A stretch of 64,000 bases of DNA from NCBI RefSeq assembly GCF_900105355.1, contig NZ_FNSC01000001.1:1302001-1366000 (forward strand), in the 5' to 3' direction. The notes beneath the pieces were generated by a model. The model did no database searches, was not told the origin of the DNA, and saw only the letters and a program-made list of their open reading frames with translations. Made by a program: the position numbers and the translations under genes. This DNA comes from Pseudomonas anguilliseptica. Its GTDB lineage: Bacteria; Pseudomonadota; Gammaproteobacteria; Pseudomonadales; Pseudomonadaceae. Shown here piece after piece: positions 46,764-54,352 of the stretch (position 1 is its first letter; the number at the start of each line of letters is the position of its first letter).

Positions 46764-46792
46764 CAAAAAAGGCCCATCGTGAGATGAGCCTA
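46764..46792 (-). terminator. Terminator downstream of the tRNA-Thr fragment
   Basis: Read on the minus strand: an AGGC-T-CATC/GATG-G-GCCT stem with a TCAC loop and a TTTTTT tail, 16 bp after the tRNA CCA end. It marks the left side as the original chromosomal downstream region of the tRNA gene. Confidence 0.8.
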
Positions 46793-46807
46793 AGTCGTTG
46801 TTTCGTA

Positions 46808-46853
46808 TGGTGCCGGCACCAAGAGTCGAACTCGGGAGCTACTGATTACAAGT
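46808..46853 (-). other. Prophage attachment site: 3' fragment of tRNA-Thr(TGT)
   Basis: On the minus strand the fragment reads from the anticodon loop (CTTGTAATCAG, anticodon TGT) through the T arm (GAGTTCGACTC) to TGCCGGCACCA. The 5' half is missing: upstream sequence (GGTAA...) does not fit a tRNA. This is the usual leftover when a phage integrates into the 3' end of a tRNA gene, so the intact gene should lie at the other end of the prophage, beyond the window. Confidence 0.85.
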
Positions 46854-47031
46854 TACCGCGTTTATATATTTATTTCAATCACTTACGAGATTAGATATTA
46901 CGTCAACGCTGCTCGTAAGCCGCCTTTCTACGTGTGTCTAGCTTCCTTTTTTACGTAGCGTTTCCGGAGATCCTTGAAAGGTCGCGGTTCTGCCCTCATC
47001 TTGATAAGAGGGCAATGGAGAGGTTCGGTTG

Positions 47032-47922
47032 ATGACTTTGGGTGCGTATGTCGAGCAGCAGTTTGGTAAAGACCAGGCAAAGAAGCTTGCAAACATCAGG
47101 CGTGGTGGGGATAACAACAGCAAGGGGGCTTCGTTTGAGACCTACTATGCCGCCGCCAAGGTGTGCGAGGTCGCAGCCAACCAGGTTGATTTGGATGATT
47201 TTGTCCTATCTTCGCAGGAGCTAGCCTTTGTTGATGACCTTTGTCTCCGGCAGCAATCCACGGCGCACAAAGAAAATTATCAAGCCAAGAACTCGGACGG
47301 CAGCGCCGCTGCGTGGGATGCTGAGATGGAGGAGCGATTCCGTATGCAGATGCAGATCGATACGGAGTTCCATAGCAGCCAGAAAAACCGCCAGATACTG
47401 CTTGTCTCTTGCCCGAGTATGGCTGCCGCTAATGATGGAAAGATACCTGCCGACCTTAAGGAGAATTGCTTCTCAGAGTTTTTCCCTTACGATCCTGGTG
47501 CGACTAAATTGCTATACGCTTCCCCGCAGCTAAGGGAGAATCTTAAGGCGATATGTAATACCGATAATCTTGCAATGCTTGACGTTGCGTTTAGATGTGT
47601 GGTATCGGCTTGGTCGTGTGAAGATAAAGCGCGTTCTGTTGGGGATGTGATTGGTAGGGCTAAGGCTGACTCGAGGCCAAACGTCTTTCGAGAGTCCCTT
47701 CCAGAGCGGCCTGGCATCCCTGATTGGCTGCATCGTCTCTGTTTGGCTTTCCATGGTCTCGAAGCGCGTGTAGAATTCGGCAATTTTAAAGTCGGCTACA
47801 ATGGGTTTGAGGTAGGTTTGGGGTCAGCCCCGACCGAGTCAGAGTCCGGGGTTCTGGAAAGCTTTGGAAGTATTGGGGACGTTTTCGCGTTCTTCATGTC
47901 CCAAGCCCAGAAGGAACTATAA
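47032..47922 (+). CDS. Nuclease-like protein of a putative two-gene defence unit
   Basis: This 296-residue protein shows a restriction-nuclease-like pattern near the N-terminus: KGASFETYYAAAK (Glu36), AFVDDLCLR (Asp68/Asp69) and YQAKNSDG (Gln84-x-Lys86). Together these resemble the E...D...(E/Q)xK core of PD-(D/E)XK enzymes such as those in DUF4297/Cap4-type proteins. The remaining 200 residues are not recognised. The ATG at 47032 has GGAGAGG upstream. It is A+T-rich relative to the prophage and followed 29 bp later by a phosphoribosyltransferase-like gene, a probable operon. Position between att site and integrase is typical for phage cargo genes. Function inferred, not shown. Confidence 0.6.
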   Translation: MTLGAYVEQQFGKDQAKKLANIRRGGDNNSKGASFETYYAAAKVCEVAANQVDLDDFVLSSQELAFVDDLCLRQQSTAHKENYQAKNSDGSAAAWDAEMEERFRMQMQIDTEFHSSQKNRQILLVSCPSMAAANDGKIPADLKENCFSEFFPYDPGATKLLYASPQLRENLKAICNTDNLAMLDVAFRCVVSAWSCEDKARSVGDVIGRAKADSRPNVFRESLPERPGIPDWLHRLCLAFHGLEARVEFGNFKVGYNGFEVGLGSAPTESESGVLESFGSIGDVFAFFMSQAQKEL

Positions 47923-47951
47923 GGTGCAGACAATAACTAGGGGGACTTGCG

Positions 47952-48629
47952 ATGATTGCTGAGCGTGCGTATAGCCGTTTTGCTAATGAAGTCGCCAAAA
48001 TCGCACTGGGTGAGCTGCTGAGCTCTACTCATGCTCCCGTCCAGTATCAGTCCACCATGAAAACTCTGGGCCGATGCTTAGGCGATGTCCTTAATGACGT
48101 CATTCCTGGTCGCGACAGGTGCCTAGTGGCGTCTACTGCGGAGGATGCCGACTACCTGTCTTCTGGTGTGCTTGAATCTCTGCAATCCAAGCATGAAACC
48201 ATGGCGGCCATTTTCTGGAATAACCACTATTCCCTCAAAAGCGGCAGCGTCGCGCCAATCGTGCATAAGTACGTGCAGCCCGGCTACGAGGGTGCCGACT
48301 CGCTCGTTGTAGTGAAGTCAGTCATTTCTGGAAGTTGTGTGGTTCGTACAAACATTTTGGCGCTGATTGAGCGGCTTAGTGTTTCGAAGATTTATATTGT
48401 CTCGCCGGTAATGCACATCAAATCTGAAGAGGCTCTTCGGTCTGAATTTCCCGATGAAATTTCTTCTAAGTTTGTCTTCATCTACTTTGCTCAAGACTCG
48501 CAAAAAGATGAAAGTGGCGAAGTTATCCCTGGTATCGGCGGGCAGATTTATCAGCTTCTCGGTATCGGTAAGCAGCCAGCCCAAACTGGTTACATGCCAA
48601 GTCTCGTAAGACGATTGGCCGCTATATGA
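47952..48629 (+). CDS. Uracil-phosphoribosyltransferase-like protein, partner gene
   Basis: This 225-residue protein has a type I PRTase-like layout. A Rossmann-like first half is followed by DSLVVVKSVISGSCVVRTNI (about 117–134), the position of the PRPP loop, then KIYIVSPVMHIKSEEAL and DESGEVIPGIGGQIYQLLG (about 186–204). The last resembles the 'GYIVPGLGDAGDRLFG' end of uracil PRTases. The acidic pair of the PRPP loop is replaced (Lys122-Ser123), so it may bind rather than transform a ligand. It follows the nuclease-like gene and ends at a strong terminator. Confidence 0.6.
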   Translation: MIAERAYSRFANEVAKIALGELLSSTHAPVQYQSTMKTLGRCLGDVLNDVIPGRDRCLVASTAEDADYLSSGVLESLQSKHETMAAIFWNNHYSLKSGSVAPIVHKYVQPGYEGADSLVVVKSVISGSCVVRTNILALIERLSVSKIYIVSPVMHIKSEEALRSEFPDEISSKFVFIYFAQDSQKDESGEVIPGIGGQIYQLLGIGKQPAQTGYMPSLVRRLAAI

Positions 48630-48631
48630 AT

Positions 48632-48658
48632 AAAGCCCGGGATATCCCGGGCTTTTTG
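48632..48658. terminator. Bidirectional terminator between the cargo operon and integrase
   Basis: A self-complementary stem AGCCCGGGATATCCCGGGCT with TTTTTGTTTT on the plus side lies between convergent genes. Confidence 0.85.
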
Positions 48659-48660
48659 TT

Positions 48661-49809
48661 TTACTCCCCCGCCGGGCTCACTACCGGCACGCTGTGATCG
48701 TAGACATCGAGCATCCCCTCGCTGCGGTGGCCTGAGGCCTGCTGCTTGTCGGCGCGGGTGCCTTCCGTGTCGGTGATTCCTCTCCTCTTGAAGTCGTGCA
48801 GGCCAAAGCGTTGCTCGGTGGTCATGACTTTCTTCTCGATTGCCTGGGTCACCAGGCGCTGCCAGGCCGTGTCCAGGCTTGTCTTCTGCAGGGCGCCGCC
48901 GTGGGCGGCGACGATCAGCCAGCGCTGCTCGGCCGCGATCGGCACCGGCATTTTTTTCTTCTCCCAGATATCGGCGCGCACCTTTTTGGCCGCGTCCCAG
49001 GCTGCGCGCAGACGTGGCGTCCAGCGCACGATGTTGTCGCGGCTGCCCTTGCGGCGGTTGGTGAGTACGCCTTCGGGGGTCTCGTTCGCATCGGTGAGGG
49101 TAACGGTCTCGATGCCGCGCAGGCGGCACAGGTAGCTGATCTCCATCACGTACCAGAGGTATGGCGCACAGGCTCCCTTTTCGCCGCGGGTCAACTTGCC
49201 TTGCTGTTGGGCGAACTGGATCAGCGCGGCCATCGCAGTAGGCTCTGGAAGTCGGCGTAGCTTGCGCTCCTTCGGCGCTTCGATGCCTTGGGCCGGGTTC
49301 ACGTCGACATAGCCCCGGTTGCGGCCCCACTGCATCAGCCGGCGTAGATAGCGCAGAGCGTGGGCGGCTTTGGATGGGGTGCCGTCCTCGGCGATCCGAT
49401 CCACTACGCGTTGCACCAGGGGCGGGGTGAACTTGCGCACGGCCAGCTCGCCCAGCGGCTTGCCCAGCTTCGTCGGGATGCCCAGCAGCACGTCGCGGGA
49501 GTAGCAGTAATCGTCCTGGGTCTTCTTGGCCAGGCGCTTGAACTGGTCGCTCTTGTGGAACTGCTCGGCGAGGAAGGCCAGGCTGTCGCGGTCAATGCCG
49601 GCGCGCTCTTCCATGATCCGGTGCAGCTCGGACATGGTTGCATCCCGGCTGGCGAGGTTGGTGCGGCGCTGTTTGCCTGCCTCGTCCAAATAGAGGGTGT
49701 ACCACACGCCAGATCCACGATGGTCGAAGTAAACGGCCGCTGGGAGAGCGGCCTGGTCGATGTGCTTGGGAATGTGCGGGCTGTGCTGCCGCTTGCGTCC
49801 ACGTCTCAT
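48661..49809 (-). CDS. int: Prophage tyrosine integrase
   Basis: This 382-residue integrase has an N-terminal arm-binding region (YFDHRGSGVWYTLYLDEAGK), a core-binding domain (about 70–165) and a catalytic domain with Arg231 (CRLRGIETVTL), His338 in LHDFKRRGITD, His361 (SGHRSEG) and Tyr370 (MLDVYDHS). The usual HxxR motif reads HDFK, an HxxK variant that I associate with DUF4224-linked phage integrases. Its ATG at 49809 overlaps the DUF4224 stop by ATGA. It most likely catalyses integration into tRNA-Thr. Confidence 0.93.
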   Translation of the reverse strand: MRRGRKRQHSPHIPKHIDQAALPAAVYFDHRGSGVWYTLYLDEAGKQRRTNLASRDATMSELHRIMEERAGIDRDSLAFLAEQFHKSDQFKRLAKKTQDDYCYSRDVLLGIPTKLGKPLGELAVRKFTPPLVQRVVDRIAEDGTPSKAAHALRYLRRLMQWGRNRGYVDVNPAQGIEAPKERKLRRLPEPTAMAALIQFAQQQGKLTRGEKGACAPYLWYVMEISYLCRLRGIETVTLTDANETPEGVLTNRRKGSRDNIVRWTPRLRAAWDAAKKVRADIWEKKKMPVPIAAEQRWLIVAAHGGALQKTSLDTAWQRLVTQAIEKKVMTTEQRFGLHDFKRRGITDTEGTRADKQQASGHRSEGMLDVYDHSVPVVSPAGE

Positions 49810-50018
49810 ACGATGCTCGGGTCGTAGTGTTCTTGGTTGCCGGCCTTGAGGCCGCCGGCCTGGTTGATCAGATCGGTGGTGGTCCACGGGCCGAGGCGGC
49901 CGTGGAATATCCTGATGCCTTGCTGGCGCAGCGTGCGCTCGACGTCGGCGCGGCGCTGGTAGCCGGTCACTTTCTGCAAGTCTTGGAAGTCTAGGATGCC
50001 GGCGACATTGCTGCTCAT
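49806..50018 (-). CDS. DUF4224 family protein (probable excisionase-like partner of integrase)
   Basis: This 70-residue protein has the DUF4224 pattern: DFQDLQKVTGYQRRADVERTL, then LRQQGIRIFHGRLGPWTT. Members sit directly upstream of phage integrases and are presumed DNA-binding helpers or excisionases. The overlapping ATGA with int supports coupled translation. Confidence 0.8.
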   Translation of the reverse strand: MSSNVAGILDFQDLQKVTGYQRRADVERTLRQQGIRIFHGRLGPWTTTDLINQAGGLKAGNQEHYDPSIV

Positions 50019-50033
50019 ATCCGCTACTTCCTG

Positions 50034-50492
50034 TCAGGCTGCAGCCGGCGCCGGCCAGGCGCCAACTGCGTCGAAGAGTCGCGCAGCCTGGGCTTCGTCC
50101 AGGGTCACGCTGTTGGGAATGGCGATCCAGCCCGAGCCGACGATGTGTTGCGGGTTGCAGTCGGAAAGGTGCTGCCGGTAGCAGGCCTCGATGACTTCAG
50201 TCAGCTGGCCGGCGAGGTAGACGCCTTGCGGCGCTGCCTCGATGCTCTTGATGTAGCGCTGGCCGAGTTGGTCGATGCACAGGGCGCTGATGTAGATGCA
50301 CCAGGGGTGGGCGAAGTCGCACACCGCGTCGACCATTGGACGGGACTTGATCAGCGTGCCAGTTTTCCAGTTCACCAGGTGCTGCGCGCCCGCCGGATCG
50401 ATGTTGATCACGGCGGCGTGGTTGGTGCGCACCAGTGCCCGGCAGTTGCGTTCCAGGCGGGCGTACATATTGTGAGGCTTGCGGGTGCTCAT
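50034..50492 (-). CDS. Phage protein of unknown function
   Basis: This 152-residue protein starts at an ATG overlapping the stop of the HD-domain gene (ATGA). It has an N-terminal YARLERNCRALVRTNHAAVI segment, a tryptophan in LVNWKTGTLIKSRPMV, and several cysteines. No domain is recognised. It is the last gene of the leftward early operon before the integrase module. Confidence 0.65.
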   Translation of the reverse strand: MSTRKPHNMYARLERNCRALVRTNHAAVINIDPAGAQHLVNWKTGTLIKSRPMVDAVCDFAHPWCIYISALCIDQLGQRYIKSIEAAPQGVYLAGQLTEVIEACYRQHLSDCNPQHIVGSGWIAIPNSVTLDEAQAARLFDAVGAWPAPAAA

Positions 50493-51079
50493 GCTGCGCC
50501 GCCTTCGGCCTGGGCCCTTCGGCGATGCGTAGTACTGAGCAGCTGCAGTAGGCGCGCGTGGTAGTGGATGGCGGCATAGCTGGGCTGCCACGGGTCGATG
50601 TAGGCAGCGTGGGGCTGGATGCCGTCGAGGCAGGGCCATGGCTCTGGGTGGCTGGGCATTAGGTCGCGCTTTTCGGTGGCCAGTGCAACCAGATCGGCGT
50701 GCTTTACGCTGGCGGGCAAAACCGGCGACAGGTTAAAGCGCTCACAGATGGCCTCCCATACGCGTTGCTCGGTCACTTCATAGGTGCATGCCAATCCGTG
50801 GCAGTGGGCCCAGTCGCGCATGCCTTCTTTCAGCGGGCGTACCAGGTCGCCCACGTAGGCTTCGGTGGCGTCGTGCAACAGAGCGGCCAAATGGTGCTCG
50901 GCCGGTACCAGATCAGCCACCAGGTAGCAGTGTTGGGCCACGCTGTAGAAGCTGCTGGTGTGGCCGTTGAAGCGGCACTGCATGCTCAGGCTGTGGGCGA
51001 TATCGGTCGGGTCCACCATGTCGGCGGTGGGGGTGGCCAGGTCGAACTTGCGGCCGCTGCGGGTGATTATCCAGCTCAT
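50489..51079 (-). CDS. Phage HD-domain hydrolase (YfbR-like)
   Basis: This 196-residue protein has HD-superfamily metal motifs: SVAQHCYLVADLV (His) and LAALLHDATEAYVGDLVRP (His-Asp), like YfbR 5'-deoxynucleotidases and similar phage proteins. It probably handles nucleotides during phage growth. Both ends overlap its neighbours by 4 bp, showing a tightly packed operon. Confidence 0.85.
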   Translation of the reverse strand: MSWIITRSGRKFDLATPTADMVDPTDIAHSLSMQCRFNGHTSSFYSVAQHCYLVADLVPAEHHLAALLHDATEAYVGDLVRPLKEGMRDWAHCHGLACTYEVTEQRVWEAICERFNLSPVLPASVKHADLVALATEKRDLMPSHPEPWPCLDGIQPHAAYIDPWQPSYAAIHYHARLLQLLSTTHRRRAQAEGGAA

Positions 51080-51645
51080 ACCAGTGCCCCCACCTGTAGG
51101 GTCTGATGGAGATTCAGCGCCATCAGCAGTTGCTTGGCCTCGTGCATGGCGTCATCGAGGGCGTGGTGCTTGGTGCCCTCGAACGGCAGTGCCTTGGCCT
51201 CGGGGTAGAGGGCCAGCAGGGTGCGCAGGTCGCGGTCGTTCCAGAACATCCAAGGGCGCTGGATGCCGCAGGCGTCGAAGGCGTTGCCGACGATAACGTT
51301 GTCGAAGCTGCTGCCGTTGCCCCACAACAGGGCCTTGGGGTTTGGCTTGTGAAGGTGGTTGCAGCCCATGAACTCCGCCAGCTGGGCCAGGGCCGACTCG
51401 AGGCGGATCGCGCCGGGCTTGTGGATCTCTTCCCGGGCGGCTTCGTCCTGCTGCAGCCACCACTCGATGGTGCTGGCGTCCACCTGCAGGCCTGCCAGCA
51501 GGGAGGTTTCCAGGCTGACGCGGCGGTAGACGCTGCCGGTGATGGCGCCTTGCTCGATGCGTACGCAGCCGATGGCTACGATGGCGGCGTGCGGACCTTT
51601 GCCCATGGTTTCAAGGTCGAGCACGTAGTGGGTGGCGTTGATCAT
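51076..51645 (-). CDS. DnaQ-like 3'-5' exonuclease (RNase H fold)
   Basis: This 189-residue protein has the DEDDh exonuclease motifs: VLDLETMG (Asp, Glu), WGNGSSFDNVI (Asp) and KHHALDDAMHEA (His, Asp). It resembles the small phage exonucleases of PF16473. It would degrade DNA or RNA from the 3' end in the cytoplasm. It overlaps both neighbours by 4 bp. Confidence 0.88.
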   Translation of the reverse strand: MINATHYVLDLETMGKGPHAAIVAIGCVRIEQGAITGSVYRRVSLETSLLAGLQVDASTIEWWLQQDEAAREEIHKPGAIRLESALAQLAEFMGCNHLHKPNPKALLWGNGSSFDNVIVGNAFDACGIQRPWMFWNDRDLRTLLALYPEAKALPFEGTKHHALDDAMHEAKQLLMALNLHQTLQVGALV

Positions 51646-52130
51646 GCTGCCTTCTCCTGCTCGGTGGTCTCGGCAGTCGGCAGCGTGGCGACTAGGCGGC
51701 GGTCCATGTCCTGAACCAGGTTCATCAGGTCGCGGGCGCGTACAGCCGAGTCATTGGCCTGCAGTCCGGCGAAGGTGTTTGCGGCCAGTTTCAGCATTGC
51801 GTGGATGTCCGCCAGCGCTAGGCGGTCGGCGATGCCGAATGGGCTCGCGCGGCGGGCATAGATGGCAATGCGCGCGTCGCAGTCCTGCATGATCGCATCA
51901 CGCTCCAGGCGGTGTTCGGCTATCAGGTTGGTGTGCTTGCGGTGAAGGCGCTCGATGTCTTCGTGCAGCGCTGCGATGCGGTCGTCGTGGCCGTGCTTGG
52001 CGTCGTCGTAGCCTTCGTCGTAGCCATCTGCTCGGGCGCTTTCGGCGGTGCGGCGGGAGTAGATGGCCAGGCCGATCAGGGCCAGCACCAGTCCGGCGAT
52101 GATCAGGGTGAGCAAGGTAGTGGTTTGCAT
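51642..52130 (-). CDS. Membrane-anchored coiled-coil phage protein
   Basis: This 162-residue protein has an N-terminal membrane helix (LLTLIIAGLVLALIGLAIY) and a long charged helical region (about 45–90: DRIAALHEDIERLHRKHTNL). The shape recalls Rz-type spanins, but the position in the early operon argues against lysis. It may be a superinfection-exclusion or structural helper; function unknown. Confidence 0.6.
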   Translation of the reverse strand: MQTTTLLTLIIAGLVLALIGLAIYSRRTAESARADGYDEGYDDAKHGHDDRIAALHEDIERLHRKHTNLIAEHRLERDAIMQDCDARIAIYARRASPFGIADRLALADIHAMLKLAANTFAGLQANDSAVRARDLMNLVQDMDRRLVATLPTAETTEQEKAA

Positions 52131-52207
52131 GTGCTGTGTCCTCGTAGAGCCCGCCGCCGGGAATTGCTGTCAGAGTCCGGCAGCGGGGTGTTGCAACGGG
52201 TTGAGGG

Positions 52208-53029
52208 TTACTTGCCTTGCTGGTAGGTGCCGATGGTCAGGGGTACCAGACCGCCCACAGCGCTATCCAGCACACGCTTGAACTCATCCGCGAAGCCTTC
52301 GCGCTGGGCTTCTTCGCCGACCCAGCGCAACTTCAGCTGCGGATCGTCGCGGCCGGTGATGACCGACACGCGCAGGGTGATGCTGGCCGGCTCCAGCGGC
52401 TCGTAGGGGCGGGTGGTGAAGATGAACGTGGTCGGCATGGTCTCCAGGCTGCGCGCCTCGATCTCGTCCATGGCGCTGCGGCGGGCCGAGAGGTCACCCA
52501 CTTCGCTGTCGCGGGTGCTGGATGCCTTGATGCTCATGCGGCGCACGGCGTTGATGGCGGCGAGCATGGGCAGCGATTCATCACCAGCGCCGGCCACTAG
52601 GTGCGGCATCCAGTCCTCGAGGAACTCGGCCAGGGCCTGCTGGCTCAGCGGCTTGCCGACGATGCCTTGCAGGGCGACGTAGGCGGCGGTGGGCTTGAGT
52701 GTGAGAGTGGCGGTGTCATCACCGTGGCCCGGCTGTGCGTCGGTGCCCAGGTTAAAGATCACCGTGGCGCTCATCGCGTCTTGATCCACGAAGCCGGCTG
52801 GCTTGGGCTCGTTGGTGGTGTGGCGCTCCACGTAGCCGGCGAAGTCAGCCAGGGAGTGGGTGCGCAGCGTGCCGCGGAAGCGGTCGCGGTTGGCCTGGTA
52901 CTGCTCAAGGTTGAGCGGGCGGATGGTCTCGGGCAGCAGAGCCAGTTTGTGGCCACCGGTCTCGAGGGTTTGGTTGGCGCCCGCCAGTGCGGTGGCGATC
53001 AGGAGTTGCAGTGCGTCTTTGTCGAACAT
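52208..53029 (-). CDS. DUF2303 family phage protein
   Basis: This 273-residue protein is like YfdQ/DUF2303 of lambdoid prophages: LETGGHKLALLPETIRPLNL, RTHSLADFAGYVERH, and a C-terminal TTFIFTTRPYEPLEPASITL. Function unknown; such genes are common in early operons near recombination functions. The next upstream gene starts 44 bp away. Confidence 0.82.
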   Translation of the reverse strand: MFDKDALQLLIATALAGANQTLETGGHKLALLPETIRPLNLEQYQANRDRFRGTLRTHSLADFAGYVERHTTNEPKPAGFVDQDAMSATVIFNLGTDAQPGHGDDTATLTLKPTAAYVALQGIVGKPLSQQALAEFLEDWMPHLVAGAGDESLPMLAAINAVRRMSIKASSTRDSEVGDLSARRSAMDEIEARSLETMPTTFIFTTRPYEPLEPASITLRVSVITGRDDPQLKLRWVGEEAQREGFADEFKRVLDSAVGGLVPLTIGTYQQGK

Positions 53030-53072
53030 GGATCAGTTCCTTGTAGTGTCAGAGGGGAACGTGGGTTGAGGG

Positions 53073-53417
53073 TCAGCTGCGTGCCAGAACGGGTGTGTCG
53101 CTCTTCTGGAATAGCTGGCTCGTGGGGTTTTCCAGGAACAGCTGGAGGCCGTCCGGGGTGACGTACAGCGGTGTATCGAGCGTGGTGTCCTCGCGGCGCT
53201 TGCCGCGCTTGGTGGGCTCGACGAAGTCCAGGGTGTGGGTGACGTTCACCTGGTGGCTCTGGGCGATCTGCTTGAGCTTGAAGGTGACAGTCACCTGGCC
53301 CTGCTTGCCGTATTCCACGCAGCCGGCGGCGACGTCGGAGAGGGCCTTGCCCAGCTGTTGGGCAAACACCCCGGCGTTGAGGGATTGGAGGAACTCGGAT
53401 GCGTCAGTGGCTTTCAT
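53073..53417 (-). CDS. Phage protein of unknown function
   Basis: This 114-residue protein from an ATG at 53417 has segments SLNAGVFAQQLGKALSDVAAG and GQVTVTFKLKQIAQSHQVNV. It is predicted to have a helical N-terminus and beta-strands after. Similar small proteins sit next to DUF2303 genes in Pseudomonas prophages; no function is known. Confidence 0.65.
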   Translation of the reverse strand: MKATDASEFLQSLNAGVFAQQLGKALSDVAAGCVEYGKQGQVTVTFKLKQIAQSHQVNVTHTLDFVEPTKRGKRREDTTLDTPLYVTPDGLQLFLENPTSQLFQKSDTPVLARS

Positions 53418-53458
53418 GTGCTGTGCCTCTTGGATTGGTGTTGGGCGTTGTGCCCGGT

Positions 53459-53695
53459 TTAAGCCGCTGCCTCGGCCCGAGAGTCGAGGTAGGCGGCTAG
53501 ATCCGTCAGGCGCACGTAGAGCGGCGCCAGGCGGGAATCGGTGTGCTTGAAGGTGGGCAGCTGGACTTCCCCGGAACGGAGCAGGGCGCGCAGGCGCTTG
53601 TCCGTCTTGATGTGGGGGAAGTAGTGCTCGCGCACTTCGCTCAGCGAGAGGCTGTTGGCCTTCCAGCGCTGCTGCAGTAGTTCCAGCGTTGTCAT
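53459..53695 (-). CDS. PrtN-like pyocin activator family protein
   Basis: This 78-residue protein matches the size and pattern of PrtN (PF11112): TTLELLQQRWKANSLSLSEV, VREHYFPHIKTDKRLRALL, and YVRLTDLAAYLDSRAEA. In P. aeruginosa PrtN switches on pyocin genes after DNA damage. In a prophage such a protein could control its own early or late genes or excision. The ATG at 53695 overlaps the previous gene by ATGA. Confidence 0.75.
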   Translation of the reverse strand: MTTLELLQQRWKANSLSLSEVREHYFPHIKTDKRLRALLRSGEVQLPTFKHTDSRLAPLYVRLTDLAAYLDSRAEAAA

Positions 53696-54060
53696 GCCCG
53701 GGCCACCCCGCACCCCGCCGGCAGCCGGGGCCGCAACAGCGCGACGAGACTGTCGACAGTCTTGCCCTTGTCGCGGGCGGCGATGTTGCCGGCTTCATCA
53801 GTAATCACGGCGCCGAAGGGGCGCACCGGGTCAGTGGTGAGGGTGACGTGCGGCAACCAGCCAGCCGGTGTGATCGCCAGCAGGGCGGTGTAAAGCGCCA
53901 CCAGGTGCAGCGCCTCCGGCTGGATGGCCTCCAGGCGTTGCAGAACCTCGGCTGATGCATCGCGCACAACGGCGGCGGGCACGGCAGTCGGGTTCTGGAA
54001 GTGCATGCCGGCCAGCTTGACCACGCCGATAGCGTCGGTGATGGGGTTGGGCTTGCTCAT
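53692..54060 (-). CDS. Phage protein of unknown function
   Basis: This 122-residue protein has an N-terminal helical half (VPAAVVRDASAEVLQRLEAI) and a C-terminal part with DPVRPFGAVITDEAGNIAARD. It overlaps both neighbours by 4 bp. No known domain is seen. Confidence 0.6.
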   Translation of the reverse strand: MSKPNPITDAIGVVKLAGMHFQNPTAVPAAVVRDASAEVLQRLEAIQPEALHLVALYTALLAITPAGWLPHVTLTTDPVRPFGAVITDEAGNIAARDKGKTVDSLVALLRPRLPAGCGVARA

Positions 54061-54341
54061 GCGGCGGTGTCCTTCTGCGGGATTTCCTTGATCTCGATGC
54101 CCATCTGCGCGGCCAGCCAGTCGATGCCGCGCTCCGTCACCATCAGCACCGCGTAGTGCTTGCGGTGCCCGAGTTGCTTGGGCTGGGTGACGCGGGGCTC
54201 CATGAACAGCTTGCCGGCGCCGACGTGTTTGGCCGCCAGGGTGCCGTCCTTGTTCAGGTGGCCTTGGTCACGCAGCCAGACGCGCAGCGCGGTCTCGCGG
54301 ATGCCCAGTACCTGGGCGGCCTGATTCAGGGTGCGATTCAT
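54057..54341 (-). CDS. KilA-C type phage antirepressor domain protein
   Basis: This 94-residue protein consists of a KilAC domain (PF03374): NQAAQVLGIRETALRVWLRD, then KLFMEPRVTQPKQLGHRKHY and VTERGIDWLAAQMG. In larger antirepressors this domain is C-terminal; here it stands alone. It is probably a DNA-binding regulator of the early genes. Confidence 0.78.
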   Translation of the reverse strand: MNRTLNQAAQVLGIRETALRVWLRDQGHLNKDGTLAAKHVGAGKLFMEPRVTQPKQLGHRKHYAVLMVTERGIDWLAAQMGIEIKEIPQKDTAA

Positions 54342-54352
54342 GGCTGCGGGCC

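Larger units (their letters stand above)
45765..46807. other. Gene-poor stretch with many short direct repeats
   Basis: About 1 kb with no recognisable conserved gene. From 46,030 to 46,440 it is dense in short repeats: ACGCAAGC twice, GGTACGCA three times, GTTAGTGCT twice with a GTTAGCGCC between, TGGTTACCA twice, GGTTTCCA twice. A run of ten G lies at 46625–46634, just before TTTTTT. The far end holds the terminator of the tRNA-Thr fragment. Confidence 0.5.
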
